Below are positions 25,334-35,158 of a stretch of DNA of 59,666 nt, piece by piece; the stretch's first letter is position 1; every line of letters starts with the position of its first letter. Made by a program: the position numbers and the translations under genes. Origin of the DNA: an uncultured Methanobrevibacter sp. GTDB taxonomy: Archaea > Methanobacteriota > Methanobacteria > Methanobacteriales > Methanobacteriaceae. The notes below the pieces were generated by a model. That model worked only from the letters and a program-made list of their open reading frames with translations. It was not told the origin of the DNA and did not search any database. Location of the stretch: the NCBI RefSeq assembly GCF_902801725.1, contig NZ_CADCJB010000006.1:1-59666 (forward strand), given 5' to 3'.

Positions 25334-28120
25334 ATGAAACTTAAAAACTCTTGTATCTTATTAATAGTGATGGCATTATTCCTATTAGTAAGCATTGGAT
25401 CTGCATGTGCAGCAGACACTGGCACATCAGACACAGGTATTTTAACGGATGATAGCACTTCCGTGACTCCCGTTGGAGATACCGCTGAGAAAATAGATAC
25501 TACAGTAGAGTCTGAAAATGTAAAAATTAGTGAGAATGACTCTGTAGACATCCCAGTGACTGTAAAAGATAAGGAAAGTAAATCAATTACTATTTCAAAA
25601 GAAAACATTACAGTTAAAGAGGGAACTAAAGCAATTAATTTCAATTATAATAATTCAAAAGTCAATATTGTCGATAAATTAACTGTTGGCAATCATAGTT
25701 TAAGTATTACTTATTTAGGAAATGCTATTTATAAAAATTCTACAAAAAATATTACATTATCCATTTTTGGAGACAAAACATTAAAAGTTCCGTCAAGTGT
25801 TGGTAGCGATGGTTCAACAGTTGAAATACCAGTAGTCTTTACTGATGGAGTAACCGAATACGCTCTGAATAAGGATAAAATGACATTAAACATACTTTAT
25901 GATGACAGTGGGAATAAGACATCAAAAATAATCGAAGATTTCAGTATTTCTGACCATACCATCAAATTTGCACTGGAAAATCTTAAGTATATTGGTGCAA
26001 CTCTCAATATTAATTATACTGAAGCAAAAGATTCTAAAAACGTGATCATAAAATATGCAACTGAAATAAAAGCAAGTGACGTCATTGTTCGAGAAGAAGA
26101 AACTAAAAAGATTACAGTGACTGTCTTTAGCAACGGCAAAAAATTGAATGTTACCCAAAAAGATTTAAAAGTAATCGAAGGTACTAAAGAACTCAAATTT
26201 AACTATGCTAATGATACTGTTACTTTTACAGATACCATTCCAAGAGGAAAACATAATTTAATAATAAAATATATCGGTAACGACACACTCAATGAATCTT
26301 CCAAGAACATAGCCTTTTCTGTTTATGGTAATCTTACTGTTGAAGTGAATACAACTAAACTGGACATCAACTCCACTAAAAAAGGAGAATTTAAAGCTAA
26401 TGTTACCAATGGAGTTAACAACACCGCATTTACTGCTGATGACATTACATTAAATGTTGTTACCAAAATTGGAAACAGCACAACCACAATTAATGTTAAA
26501 ACCTATAAAGTGAACAATGGAGTAATCAATTTCGAACTTGAAAAAGGAGATTTCTCTTCAGCAAACTTAACAATTACCTATAAGAAGAACGGAGCTTCAA
26601 AAACTATTACACTCAACAGAATTTACAATGTTAAAATTGAAACTGTTGCACTCAAAAATGAATACCAAAGTGGCGAGTTCAAATTTAAGTTAGTTGATCT
26701 TGACGATGCAACCACATCCCTAAAAGGTAAAACTTTAAGTTTATACACAACCGGAAATCTCAGAGCAGGATTTTCCGCAACAGCAGATGACAATAACATC
26801 GTTTCATTTAAAACAGCAAACTTGTATGAATTCGACAATGAAAACAACACATTTGAAATGAGAAAATTGGAAGTTGGAAAGCATCGTGTTGAATTATCTA
26901 CCAGTGACAATATTAAATCTACAAAAATTAATGTTGATTTAACAATTACAAAAGCAACCATTAATATTAAAATCGAACCATTTAAAGAACCATATGGAAC
27001 TAAGAAAAACGTAACAATTACTGTTACCAGTAAAAACTATAAGACTCCAGTCCCTGGAATTATTCTTAATTTATACATGCCACAGACCAGTGGTAAAAAT
27101 TACTATTTCCAAACTGACGCAAATGGACAAAGTAAAATATCTGTTACAAACTTAATTGGTGGAGTTTACGACATTACTGTAAGTAATAATGATACTAAAA
27201 ATATCAATAATGTAAAAACAAGTGGAAAAATTACCATTATTCCTCCAGTCATTGTCATTACAGCTAAAAATTCAGTCATGTGGTATAATACAGGAATTAC
27301 AACAAAATTCAAAGTAACTGATAAAAAAACCGGCAAACCTGTATCTGGTGCATTCCTATTTGTGAAATTATACACCGGTAAAAAGTATAAAGCATACCTT
27401 GCCCAATCAAATTCAAAAGGTATTGTGCAATTTTCCGCACCATTATCAGTTGGAAAACATAAAATGGTTATTCAAAATGGAGAAAGCAGATATAGAGCTG
27501 TATCCGTTACCAAATACATTACAGTTAAAAAAGCTAGCGCTACAATAAAAGCTCCAAGATTGAATACATACCATAGGGACAAGTACTTTACTGTAACTTT
27601 AACCAATGCGAAAAACAAAAAGCCAATTTATGATGCAAAAATAAATATTAAGCTTTATGTTTCCAAAAATAGGTATTACAGTTATAAGGGAGCTACCGGT
27701 GGAAATGGTCAAATTAAACTCTCTCTTGACAATTTAAAACCAGGAACATATAAGGTTGTTGTTTCAAGAGGAGAATCTAAAAATTTCACAGCCAAAACAG
27801 TTACAACAAAAGTCGTGATTAAGAAAACTCCAACAAAATTAACTCCAAAAGCTACAACTGCTAAAAAAGGAGCAAAAAAATATTTCCAAGTGGTTGCCAA
27901 AAACACAAAAACTAAAAAGGCAATTATAGGACTTCCATTGAAATTAAAAGTTTATACAGGTAAGACTTATAAGACTTACAAGGTTAAAACTAATTCAAAA
28001 GGAATAGGAAACTTAAATTTAAAATCATTAAGTGTTGGAACCCATAAAGTTGTTGTAAGTTCAGGTGACAGATATTGTATTGCAAAAACTGTTTCATCTA
28101 CAATTAAAATAACAAAATAA
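25334..28120 (+). CDS. Adhesin-like surface protein 3 (tandem Ig-like domains)
   Basis: The 928-residue protein has a signal peptide (about 1-27, ending GSACAAD) but no beta-helix. Instead it is built almost wholly of Ig-like repeats of about 90-110 residues. The last three (about 645-928) share VKLYTGKKYKAYLAQSNSKG-like motifs with the Ig units of the two preceding adhesins, while the N-terminal ones are more diverged. No transmembrane anchor or known cell-wall binding repeat is visible. A strong AAAGGAGGA ribosome binding site and its own 200-base upstream region make it a separate unit. It is likely a stalk or adhesion protein on the surface. Confidence 0.86.
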   Translation: MKLKNSCILLIVMALFLLVSIGSACAADTGTSDTGILTDDSTSVTPVGDTAEKIDTTVESENVKISENDSVDIPVTVKDKESKSITISKENITVKEGTKAINFNYNNSKVNIVDKLTVGNHSLSITYLGNAIYKNSTKNITLSIFGDKTLKVPSSVGSDGSTVEIPVVFTDGVTEYALNKDKMTLNILYDDSGNKTSKIIEDFSISDHTIKFALENLKYIGATLNINYTEAKDSKNVIIKYATEIKASDVIVREEETKKITVTVFSNGKKLNVTQKDLKVIEGTKELKFNYANDTVTFTDTIPRGKHNLIIKYIGNDTLNESSKNIAFSVYGNLTVEVNTTKLDINSTKKGEFKANVTNGVNNTAFTADDITLNVVTKIGNSTTTINVKTYKVNNGVINFELEKGDFSSANLTITYKKNGASKTITLNRIYNVKIETVALKNEYQSGEFKFKLVDLDDATTSLKGKTLSLYTTGNLRAGFSATADDNNIVSFKTANLYEFDNENNTFEMRKLEVGKHRVELSTSDNIKSTKINVDLTITKATINIKIEPFKEPYGTKKNVTITVTSKNYKTPVPGIILNLYMPQTSGKNYYFQTDANGQSKISVTNLIGGVYDITVSNNDTKNINNVKTSGKITIIPPVIVITAKNSVMWYNTGITTKFKVTDKKTGKPVSGAFLFVKLYTGKKYKAYLAQSNSKGIVQFSAPLSVGKHKMVIQNGESRYRAVSVTKYITVKKASATIKAPRLNTYHRDKYFTVTLTNAKNKKPIYDAKINIKLYVSKNRYYSYKGATGGNGQIKLSLDNLKPGTYKVVVSRGESKNFTAKTVTTKVVIKKTPTKLTPKATTAKKGAKKYFQVVAKNTKTKKAIIGLPLKLKVYTGKTYKTYKVKTNSKGIGNLNLKSLSVGTHKVVVSSGDRYCIAKTVSSTIKITK

Positions 28121-28126
28121 AATTAA

Positions 28127-28156
28127 AAGAGAATTAAATTTCTCTTACTTTTTTTC
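28127..28156 (+). terminator. Terminator between adhesin 3 and polB1
   Basis: A perfect 7-bp stem AAGAGAA/TTCTCTT (28127-28133 with 28140-28146) is followed by a T run (about 28150-28156). It overlaps the last codon of the convergent polB1 gene. Confidence 0.65.
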
Positions 28157-29932
28157 TTTTTTATATTTAGCATAAAAACCATCAGTATCTGCATATATTG
28201 CATAAAATCCGTATTCTTCTGCTTTTTTGATTGATGACTTAATGTATTGTCTTCCCCATGAAGTGATTGCCTTTGCACATTCAAAAGAATACCATCTGAA
28301 TCTAGGAAAACCATAAATACCATACATAGTATTGGCTAATCTTTTAATAGCCTGCTGCTGTACATCCAAAGCCTTTTTCTGTTGAGGATCATCTGATTCT
28401 TTCATTTCACGCTTGATTTTGAATCTTTCCTGTAAAATCTTATCAATGACTGAGGGAATAAAACCCTGCGGACTCTTTTTAAACTTCAAACCATGTTCCG
28501 GAGAAATATTATAATCCTTCTCGTTTTCAACATCTCCCAAAACCATTACATCAGGAGATATGTTCTTTGAAATAATAATGCTCGGATACAGACTTCTGAA
28601 ATCGAATTGAACCAGATTTTCATGAAGACCTGTTTCAGGTTCCCTTACATATCCACCTTCATTATCCTCCGCATTTGCACGGTCTGCGAAGTTGGATCCC
28701 TGCTTATTCGGAACAACTTCATTGTCAAAATAAGCCTGTTTTACTAAAAACCATTCTGCCTGCTGGCCAGTAGCCATACGACTTACGTCAAATAAAGGCT
28801 GTCCAATAATACGGGTAAGTTCTAAATTAAGTGGCAATGTTTGTTCTGCAATTTTTAAAGTGGATATTACATCATCAAGTGAATAATCGAACAGATTGTC
28901 CAATTCTTCACCGCCATTATCCCAAAATTCCCAAATCTTTTCGCCGGGAACATCGATTTTTTCTTCACCGAACAGTTCATAGTAAACCCTCTCTAGAGTG
29001 TATCTCTCAAGTGACATGTATCTTCTCATTACAAGATACAAATCTACATGAATCAATCCTTTAAGAGAAGCTGCATTGGCATAACCTCTTCTAATATACT
29101 TGACCTCAGATTCATCCATTCCAATATCCAAATCAACACCCAATATCTTTGCCCTATCCTTGATATATGGGAAATCAAAATTATCCGAGTTATAACCAAC
29201 GATAATGTCAACATTATTCTGTTTGATGATTTGAACAAATTCTTCAATCATTTCCTTTTCGGAAGAAACCTGATTTACAAAATCATCACGATTTTTTGAA
29301 TTTGTTTTTGTAGAAATAACCTGATTAATGCCAAAATTACTGGCCACACCAATCATGATGATTTCATCCTCTTCTGAATTGGGCATTCCATGAGGATTCC
29401 TCACTTCCAAATCGAAACTTAAAATTCTGAATTTTTGAGGATAATCAGGAACTCTTTTCAGTTCTTCAGTTAGCCTGATAATTTGAATATCTTGCTTTTT
29501 AGAATCCAGGTTCAAAAATGAATCAATCTCTTCCCCGATAGCTGTTACCTCAGTCATCGGAATAACATCCCTATCCATCAGATATCTTCTGTAAAACGGA
29601 ATGTCAAATTCTCTAATCTGAACCACACTTTCAAGGTCTCTTAATTTGTCCCTATTTTTAGCAAGTTCCTGAGGATGTTTGAATATGACCTTGAGAAATT
29701 CCTTTTCTATTTGAAAATCTTTTTTAGTGACCTTTTCTACACGGACATCCAGATTATCCTGAATTTCGACAATACCCTCCTCAATATTATCACAAACCAC
29801 ATACAAATACGGTTCAAATGTATCATCCAAAAGGATTACGTTTTCATCGCCATTTTTTGAAAATAAACGAATGACAGGTTTATCTTCATATGTAACGTAG
29901 TCAATATCCAAAATTACAACATTTTTTTCCAT
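28145..29932 (-). CDS. polB1: Split family B DNA polymerase, large subunit PolB1
   Basis: The 595-residue protein contains the exonuclease motifs LSFDLEVRN, GYNSDNFDFPYI and YSLDDVIST, polymerase motif A DFRSLYPSIII, motif B KRLANTMYGIYG and motif C YADTDG, and then ends at once (FYAKYKKEKK). The thumb part is missing. This is the natural split seen in Methanothermobacter, where a separate small polB2 gene supplies the C-terminus, so it is not a truncation. Motif C has Gly where most family B enzymes have Ser (DTDS). It starts 1 base after the stop of the permease gene and closes a pyrD-pyrK-permease-polB1 run. Confidence 0.93.
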   Translation of the reverse strand: MEKNVVILDIDYVTYEDKPVIRLFSKNGDENVILLDDTFEPYLYVVCDNIEEGIVEIQDNLDVRVEKVTKKDFQIEKEFLKVIFKHPQELAKNRDKLRDLESVVQIREFDIPFYRRYLMDRDVIPMTEVTAIGEEIDSFLNLDSKKQDIQIIRLTEELKRVPDYPQKFRILSFDLEVRNPHGMPNSEEDEIIMIGVASNFGINQVISTKTNSKNRDDFVNQVSSEKEMIEEFVQIIKQNNVDIIVGYNSDNFDFPYIKDRAKILGVDLDIGMDESEVKYIRRGYANAASLKGLIHVDLYLVMRRYMSLERYTLERVYYELFGEEKIDVPGEKIWEFWDNGGEELDNLFDYSLDDVISTLKIAEQTLPLNLELTRIIGQPLFDVSRMATGQQAEWFLVKQAYFDNEVVPNKQGSNFADRANAEDNEGGYVREPETGLHENLVQFDFRSLYPSIIISKNISPDVMVLGDVENEKDYNISPEHGLKFKKSPQGFIPSVIDKILQERFKIKREMKESDDPQQKKALDVQQQAIKRLANTMYGIYGFPRFRWYSFECAKAITSWGRQYIKSSIKKAEEYGFYAIYADTDGFYAKYKKEKK

Positions 29933-30955
29933 TTAATCATCACCTAGAAGATACTCCTTTCTATAATTGTCCAGCACAGTGTAAGTAATTCCCAATATTA
30001 AAGGACCGACAATGAATCCTACAATTCCATACACCAACGGACCTGCCAAAAATCCAATTAATAAAATCAGCGGATGTATATCGGCATAATGACTTGACAG
30101 TGCAGGCCGTATATACATATCAACAGTGCTCAGGAAGAATCCAAACAGCAATACGATAATCGCTCTGACATAATTTCCTGATGCCAAATCGATGAAAAAT
30201 AATGCCCAATATATCGGCCATGGGCCAAATACAGGAATCAATTGAAGTATACCTGTAAGCACACCCAAGAAGATACCGAACGGATATCCCAAAATACTAT
30301 ATCCTATACAGCCGAAAATTCCTATGATAACTGAAGTTAAAAAGTGACCATAAAAAATGCTTTTCAAAACGTCTTCAACCGCAACTACAGTATTGTCAAA
30401 AAATTCCTTGGAATCATCAGGGACAAATGATCTGATAAATTCAAGACACTTACTGCCGTCACGCACAAAATAAAACACAGAACAAACTAAAATAAATAAA
30501 TCCAAAGTAAGATTTGCAAATTTACTTACGAATTTAACTGAATAATTTAGAACATAGCTCCCTACATTTTTAATTGTTGAGTCTATAAATGAATTAAGAG
30601 AATTAACATCAACTCCAGATGGCAGATACGCTGATATCTGAGATATTGCGCTAGTCACGTCAGTATTGTAATTGTTTGCTAAAACCCAACTGGCAAAAAT
30701 CGATATTTCAAAAATTATATAGAATAACAGCAGTATCAGAGGTATTAAAACTACAACCATTGCAAGCAATATGGAAATGGAGGAATATTTTAATTTGGAT
30801 TGAATTCTGTTTGCAACAGGCTTGATTCCATAAGCCAAAATGGCTCCCAAAATTACCATGTTCAAAACAGGAAATACAAACATTAAAGAAACTACAACCA
30901 GAAATATTACCAAAAGTACTGGTGGGCTCATGTAATCCTTAATGTCCACTCCCAT
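29933..30955 (-). CDS. AI-2E (PerM/UPF0118) family membrane permease
   Basis: The 340-residue protein has about seven to eight hydrophobic segments and the family's C-terminal pattern (GPWPIYWALFFIDLASGNYV, PLVYGIVGFIVGPLILG). The family includes an autoinducer-2 exporter and Na/H antiporters; without other evidence the substrate is unknown. A large loop between helices (about 100-150) is normal for the family. It directly abuts polB1 (stop and start adjacent) and begins 15 bases after pyrK, so it is part of that operon, though no functional link is apparent. Confidence 0.88.
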   Translation of the reverse strand: MGVDIKDYMSPPVLLVIFLVVVSLMFVFPVLNMVILGAILAYGIKPVANRIQSKLKYSSISILLAMVVVLIPLILLLFYIIFEISIFASWVLANNYNTDVTSAISQISAYLPSGVDVNSLNSFIDSTIKNVGSYVLNYSVKFVSKFANLTLDLFILVCSVFYFVRDGSKCLEFIRSFVPDDSKEFFDNTVVAVEDVLKSIFYGHFLTSVIIGIFGCIGYSILGYPFGIFLGVLTGILQLIPVFGPWPIYWALFFIDLASGNYVRAIIVLLFGFFLSTVDMYIRPALSSHYADIHPLILLIGFLAGPLVYGIVGFIVGPLILGITYTVLDNYRKEYLLGDD

Positions 30956-30969
30956 ATAATCACCATAAT

Positions 30970-31770
30970 TTAGTATTTGACGCCTGAAGCATCTCTTCTG
31001 TATTTTGCAAATTCTTCGATTTTATAAATTTTCTCATTTTCGAAAACCGGTCCTTCCACACAGATTCTCCAGCCTTCACCGTCAACACAACATTGTCCAC
31101 ATACTCCAAGAGCACATTTCATATATCTTTCAAGAGAATATTGTGCAGGTATGGATGCCTCTTCAAGAATATCAAATATTCCTTTCATCATTATTTCAGG
31201 ACCGCAAACAAATGCATAATCGTAAGTTGTATCTTCGAGCAAATCACTTAGGCAATCTGTGGCAAATCCCTTGAATCCGAAACTTCCATCATCAGTACAA
31301 AAGTGAACTTTTGCACCTGATTTTTCAAGAGAATCAGCAAACAGCAATTCATCCTTTGTAACCGCTGCAGCAATAACATCAACATCATTTCCTTTTTCGA
31401 TTAAATCACTTGCTATTGCATTAATTGGAGCCATTCCGACCCCACCACCAATAGCTACTATATTTTTGCCCTCAAATGAATTATTAAATCCTGTACCATA
31501 GCTTCCCCTAATTCCAATTTTGTCACCAACAGCCAAATCATGAAGATGGGAAGTGAATTCACCAATATTCTTGACACTGATGGCCATTTCATCATCATTG
31601 ATTTGTGAGATTGACATTGGCTTTTCATTTTTAAAATTCCAAACCATTACAAATTCACCTGGATTTGGACGACCCAATGTTTCCATGTCCCAATCGAATT
31701 TGAAGGTTTTTATAGTAGGAGTTTCATCAATAATTTCCTTGATTTCTACAATTTTCGGTTCGTTAATCAT
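30970..31770 (-). CDS. pyrK: Dihydroorotate dehydrogenase electron transfer subunit
   Basis: The 266-residue protein has an FAD domain (about 1-100), an NAD-binding region with GGGVGMAPINAIASDL near residue 108, and a C-terminal [2Fe-2S] motif, CALGVCGQCCVDGEGWRIC, near 220-240. It passes electrons between NAD and the FMN of PyrD in the type 1B dihydroorotate dehydrogenase of pyrimidine synthesis. It starts 2 bases after the pyrD stop, so the two subunits are translated together. Length and motifs are complete. Confidence 0.94.
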   Translation of the reverse strand: MINEPKIVEIKEIIDETPTIKTFKFDWDMETLGRPNPGEFVMVWNFKNEKPMSISQINDDEMAISVKNIGEFTSHLHDLAVGDKIGIRGSYGTGFNNSFEGKNIVAIGGGVGMAPINAIASDLIEKGNDVDVIAAAVTKDELLFADSLEKSGAKVHFCTDDGSFGFKGFATDCLSDLLEDTTYDYAFVCGPEIMMKGIFDILEEASIPAQYSLERYMKCALGVCGQCCVDGEGWRICVEGPVFENEKIYKIEEFAKYRRDASGVKY

Positions 31771-31772
31771 TT

Positions 31773-32684
31773 TTACAACTCCCCATGTGCAAGTCCGACC
31801 ATCTCATCAATGGATGAGAATCCCTTTTCACTCATGAATTTTTCAAGTCCCACATTAATATTACTGAATACTTCAACACCTTCATCCATGATAGCAGTGC
31901 CTATCTGTACTGCCCTTGCGCCTGCATAAATAAATTCCACAACATCCTCATAAGTATATATTCCGCCAACACCAATCAACGGAATGTCAACCGCTTCATA
32001 AACTGAATAAACATTGCTGATTGCAATTGGCTTAATGGCCTTACCACTCATTCCGCCAAATTTATTTGACAATACAGGACGAGCGACATCAATATTAATC
32101 TTCATTCCAGGACCCAATGTATTTATCAATGACAATGCATCTGCACCCGCATCCTCGCAGGTTTTTGCTATTTCAGTAATGTCAGTTACATTAGGTGTTA
32201 ATTTGGCAATAATCGGAACTTCAGAAGCATCTTTTGAAGCTGAAACGATTGTATGTGACAGGTTACAGTCCTGACCAATGGATGCACCATATCCATCCAT
32301 CGCATGAGGACAGGAAATATTCAATTCAATCATGTCCACATATTCCTGAACTTCCTCGACCAATGTAGAAAATTCATCAGGTGTTGCACCGTAAATTGAT
32401 GCGATTACAACATTATTGTCATGATCTATCTTTTTTAACTCTTCCTTAAAGTTTTCAACACCAGGGTTTGAAAGCCCGATAGCATTAATAATTCCCCCAT
32501 CAACAGCGACTGTTGTAGGGTTTACATAACCCGGATGCGGATTTATGGAAAAAGATTTGGAAACTACTCCTCCCGCACCAGATTTTAAAATCCAATTCAT
32601 TGATGAGGCATTACTTCCCATGATTCCTGCAGCCAACATCAATGGATTTCTAAATTCCACACCACAAATATTTGTTTTTAACAT
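31773..32684 (-). CDS. pyrD: Dihydroorotate dehydrogenase catalytic subunit, type 1B
   Basis: The 303-residue TIM-barrel protein has the type 1B signatures: LMLAAGIMGSNASSMNW near residue 16, ELNISCPHAMDGYG near 123 with the catalytic Cys, and IAKLTPNVTDI near 162. It oxidises dihydroorotate to orotate using FMN, with PyrK as partner. The two genes are 2 bases apart. Upstream on the same strand is a coiled-coil gene ending 24 bases before it. No ribosome binding site is clear before the ATG. Confidence 0.95.
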   Translation of the reverse strand: MLKTNICGVEFRNPLMLAAGIMGSNASSMNWILKSGAGGVVSKSFSINPHPGYVNPTTVAVDGGIINAIGLSNPGVENFKEELKKIDHDNNVVIASIYGATPDEFSTLVEEVQEYVDMIELNISCPHAMDGYGASIGQDCNLSHTIVSASKDASEVPIIAKLTPNVTDITEIAKTCEDAGADALSLINTLGPGMKINIDVARPVLSNKFGGMSGKAIKPIAISNVYSVYEAVDIPLIGVGGIYTYEDVVEFIYAGARAVQIGTAIMDEGVEVFSNINVGLEKFMSEKGFSSIDEMVGLAHGEL

Positions 32685-32708
32685 AATACCAACTTTGTAA
32701 TTAATTAT

Positions 32709-33248
32709 TTAATTAGTTTTTGTAAATTTATCAATGATTTCCTGATATTTTTCATTTTGTAATTTAAGACTAATAACATTAGTTTTATTAGATTTGATAA
32801 TTTCTTCTTTTGATTTAATTAAATTATCAATATGCTCATCCTGTTTTTCAATTATAACATCCTTCTGTTTCAGCAATTCTTCATAAGTTTTAGAAATTTT
32901 TTTCAGTTGGAGCTCCAGGTTTTCAGTATTTGACCTTATCTGCTGCTTATAATCATCTATCAAAGACCTCAAATATTTCACCTGATCATGCTTATCTTCA
33001 ATTATTTCTTCTTTTTCATTGATTTTTTCCTGCAAATCATCCAATTCCTTCATTCTTGCCTTGTCATAATCTATTTTAGTATCCAGCTTATCTTCCAAAT
33101 TTTTGTTTTCATATTTTAATTTGGTTGAATACAGCTTCAGCTTGTTAATCTTTTCCTTTTTTTGTTCAAGGTCCATATTAAGCTCGTCAATTTCAGCATT
33201 TTTTAATTCAATTTCATTTTTTAAATCTCTAAAACTTTGTTTTGACAT
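32709..33248 (-). CDS. Coiled-coil protein of unknown function
   Basis: The 179-residue protein (start MSKQSFRDLKNEIEL at 33248) is almost entirely charged heptad-like coiled coil, rich in Lys, Glu and Asp, with no signal peptide, membrane segment or catalytic motif. It could form a long rod or a dimerisation scaffold. It is the first gene of the minus-strand run leading to pyrD and is divergent from nop5. I do not recognise a family. An upstream in-frame extension to 33272 exists but adds a hydrophobic MLFFGFVI that does not fit the rest. Confidence 0.72.
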   Translation of the reverse strand: MSKQSFRDLKNEIELKNAEIDELNMDLEQKKEKINKLKLYSTKLKYENKNLEDKLDTKIDYDKARMKELDDLQEKINEKEEIIEDKHDQVKYLRSLIDDYKQQIRSNTENLELQLKKISKTYEELLKQKDVIIEKQDEHIDNLIKSKEEIIKSNKTNVISLKLQNEKYQEIIDKFTKTN

Positions 33249-33361
33249 GATTACAAATCCGAAAAATAGCAATTAAAATCTTATAGGAATAGTTTGGTTT
33301 TCAAATAAATTAAATATTCCCATAAAAATACTTATTAAAAATGAAAAAAATATTTTAATTC

Positions 33362-34513
33362 ATGCAATGTTATATAACCTACTGCATCAAGGGATTTCTA
33401 GCTTTCAATAGTGATGATGAATTAATATCCGAGAAATTATTTCCGGAAGATGAAATAATTCAAAGATTAGCCGAAATTGATGATAAAAAAATTGTCAAGG
33501 AAGAAGCCGAGATTATTGAAGAAGTTTTGAAGGAATATGATGAAGTAATCATAGAAACTAACAAAAGACTATCTGATTACAATAATGAAAAAGTAAAAAT
33601 CCAGACCCCAAATCAGGCTGGAGAATACTTAAGAAACAATTATGATAAGTTTGGCCTGAATTCTGATGAAATTTCTGAAATCTATCAGGATTTGGCAATT
33701 TATAAAATTAAAAAAGAATCTGCCACAGAGGATAAACACCTAATTCAGGCTATTAATTCCATTGATGAAATAGACGAAACAATATCAAAATTAATAGAAA
33801 GGATAAGAGAATGGTATGCATTATACTTCCCCGAAATGGACATAATTAAGAATAATGAAACATATATCAAGCTGATTTCTCAAAATAAAACCAAAGATGA
33901 AATTATAAAGGAAAAACCAGATGCATTTCCAAATAATATAATCGATATTGAAGATGACATCAACCCGGAGGATTTGGAAATAATGAACAATTATGCCAAA
34001 TCAATTTTCGAACTTCAAAAATCAAGAAAAAACATTGAAGAATACATAGATCACAAAATGGAAGACATTGCCCCTAATTTAAGGCTTTTAGTAGGTCCAA
34101 CATTAGGTGCAAAATTAATTTCGCATGCAGGAGGAATTAAAAGACTTGCAATGTATCCTTCAAGTACAGTTCAAATAATGGGTGCTGAAAAAGCATTATT
34201 CAGACATTTGAAAAGTGGAGACCGACCTCCGAAATACGGTTTGATTTACCAACACCCTCAAGTCAGAGGAGCCAAATGGTGGAATCGTGGAAAAATTGCC
34301 AGAATGCTTGCAGGAAAAATATCCCTGGCAGTCAGAAGGGATGTTTTTACCAAAACCATAGATGAAAATGTTTCAGAAGAGTTTAAAGAAAAAGCAGAAG
34401 AAATAGAAAAGAACAATCCATTCCCTACAAAAACTACCAAAAAAAGAAAAGAAGAAAAGTCCCAATCAAAAAGAAAAAGCAAAAAAAGAAGAAAGAAAAA
34501 GAAAAGGAGATAG
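33362..34513 (+). CDS. nop5: Nop5/Nop56 family C/D box RNP protein
   Basis: The 383-residue protein has the central coiled coil and the Nop domain with APNLRLLVGPTLGAKLISHA near residue 237 and STVQIMGAEKALFRHLKSG near 270. It ends in a long Lys/Arg-rich tail (from about 350). It bridges fibrillarin and L7Ae on C/D box guide RNAs during 2'-O-methylation of rRNA and tRNA. The flpA gene follows after 3 bases. The ATG at 33362 follows a TATA-like region with no ribosome binding site and may be leaderless. Confidence 0.94.
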   Translation: MQCYITYCIKGFLAFNSDDELISEKLFPEDEIIQRLAEIDDKKIVKEEAEIIEEVLKEYDEVIIETNKRLSDYNNEKVKIQTPNQAGEYLRNNYDKFGLNSDEISEIYQDLAIYKIKKESATEDKHLIQAINSIDEIDETISKLIERIREWYALYFPEMDIIKNNETYIKLISQNKTKDEIIKEKPDAFPNNIIDIEDDINPEDLEIMNNYAKSIFELQKSRKNIEEYIDHKMEDIAPNLRLLVGPTLGAKLISHAGGIKRLAMYPSSTVQIMGAEKALFRHLKSGDRPPKYGLIYQHPQVRGAKWWNRGKIARMLAGKISLAVRRDVFTKTIDENVSEEFKEKAEEIEKNNPFPTKTTKKRKEEKSQSKRKSKKRRKKKKRR

Positions 34514-34516
34514 GCC

Positions 34517-35158
34517 ATGAAAGTTTATTATAAGGACGGGAATGTTGCAACCAAAAATTTAAATCCTGGAATTTCCGTTTATGGTGAAGAATTAATTAAT
34601 GAAGATGATGAGTATAGAATATGGAATCCAAGACGTTCCAAATTAGCAGCTGCCCTTTTAAATGGATTGGAAAATCTGGAGATCGAGGACACTTCAAAAG
34701 TACTATACCTTGGCGCATCAACCGGAACAACCGTGTCCCACATTTCAGATATTGTAACCAACGGAAAGATATATGCTGTTGAATTTTCACCGACAACAGC
34801 CAAAAAGCTAGTTCAACTTTCACGTCAGAGGTTTAATATTGCTCCGATTTTAGGTGATGCAACCAAACCTAAAGGATATCTCAACATTGTTGAAAAAACA
34901 GACCTCGTATACTGTGATGTAGCTCAGCCAACACAAAGCGAATTGTTTATGAGAAACATGAATCTGTTTTCAAAGGATGATGGAATGGGTCTTTTAATGA
35001 TAAAGGCCAGAAGTATTGACGTTGTGCAAAAACCTAAAAAGATTTTCAAGGAACAAGAGAAAAAATTAAAGGAAAAAGGGTTTAAGATTATTGAAAAGGT
35101 AAAACTGGAACCTTACGAAAAGGACCATATTGCATTTTTAGTGGAAAGAAATTTTTAA
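34517..35158 (+). CDS. flpA: Fibrillarin-like 2'-O-methyltransferase
   Basis: The 213-residue protein is archaeal fibrillarin. The SAM site YLGASTGTTVSHISDI lies near residue 59, followed by IYAVEFSPTTAKKL near 85 and DLVYCDVAQPTQSELF near 130. It adds methyl groups to ribose 2'-OH at sites chosen by C/D box RNAs. It begins 3 bases after nop5, the usual archaeal pairing. The length is close to the family norm. After the stop comes a long A-rich stretch with no clear hairpin terminator. Confidence 0.95.
   Translation: MKVYYKDGNVATKNLNPGISVYGEELINEDDEYRIWNPRRSKLAAALLNGLENLEIEDTSKVLYLGASTGTTVSHISDIVTNGKIYAVEFSPTTAKKLVQLSRQRFNIAPILGDATKPKGYLNIVEKTDLVYCDVAQPTQSELFMRNMNLFSKDDGMGLLMIKARSIDVVQKPKKIFKEQEKKLKEKGFKIIEKVKLEPYEKDHIAFLVERNF

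Noticed and set aside
28145-29932. PolB1 as a truncated pseudogene
   Set aside because: All exonuclease and A, B, C motifs are intact and the end matches the known natural split of this polymerase in Methanobacteriales.
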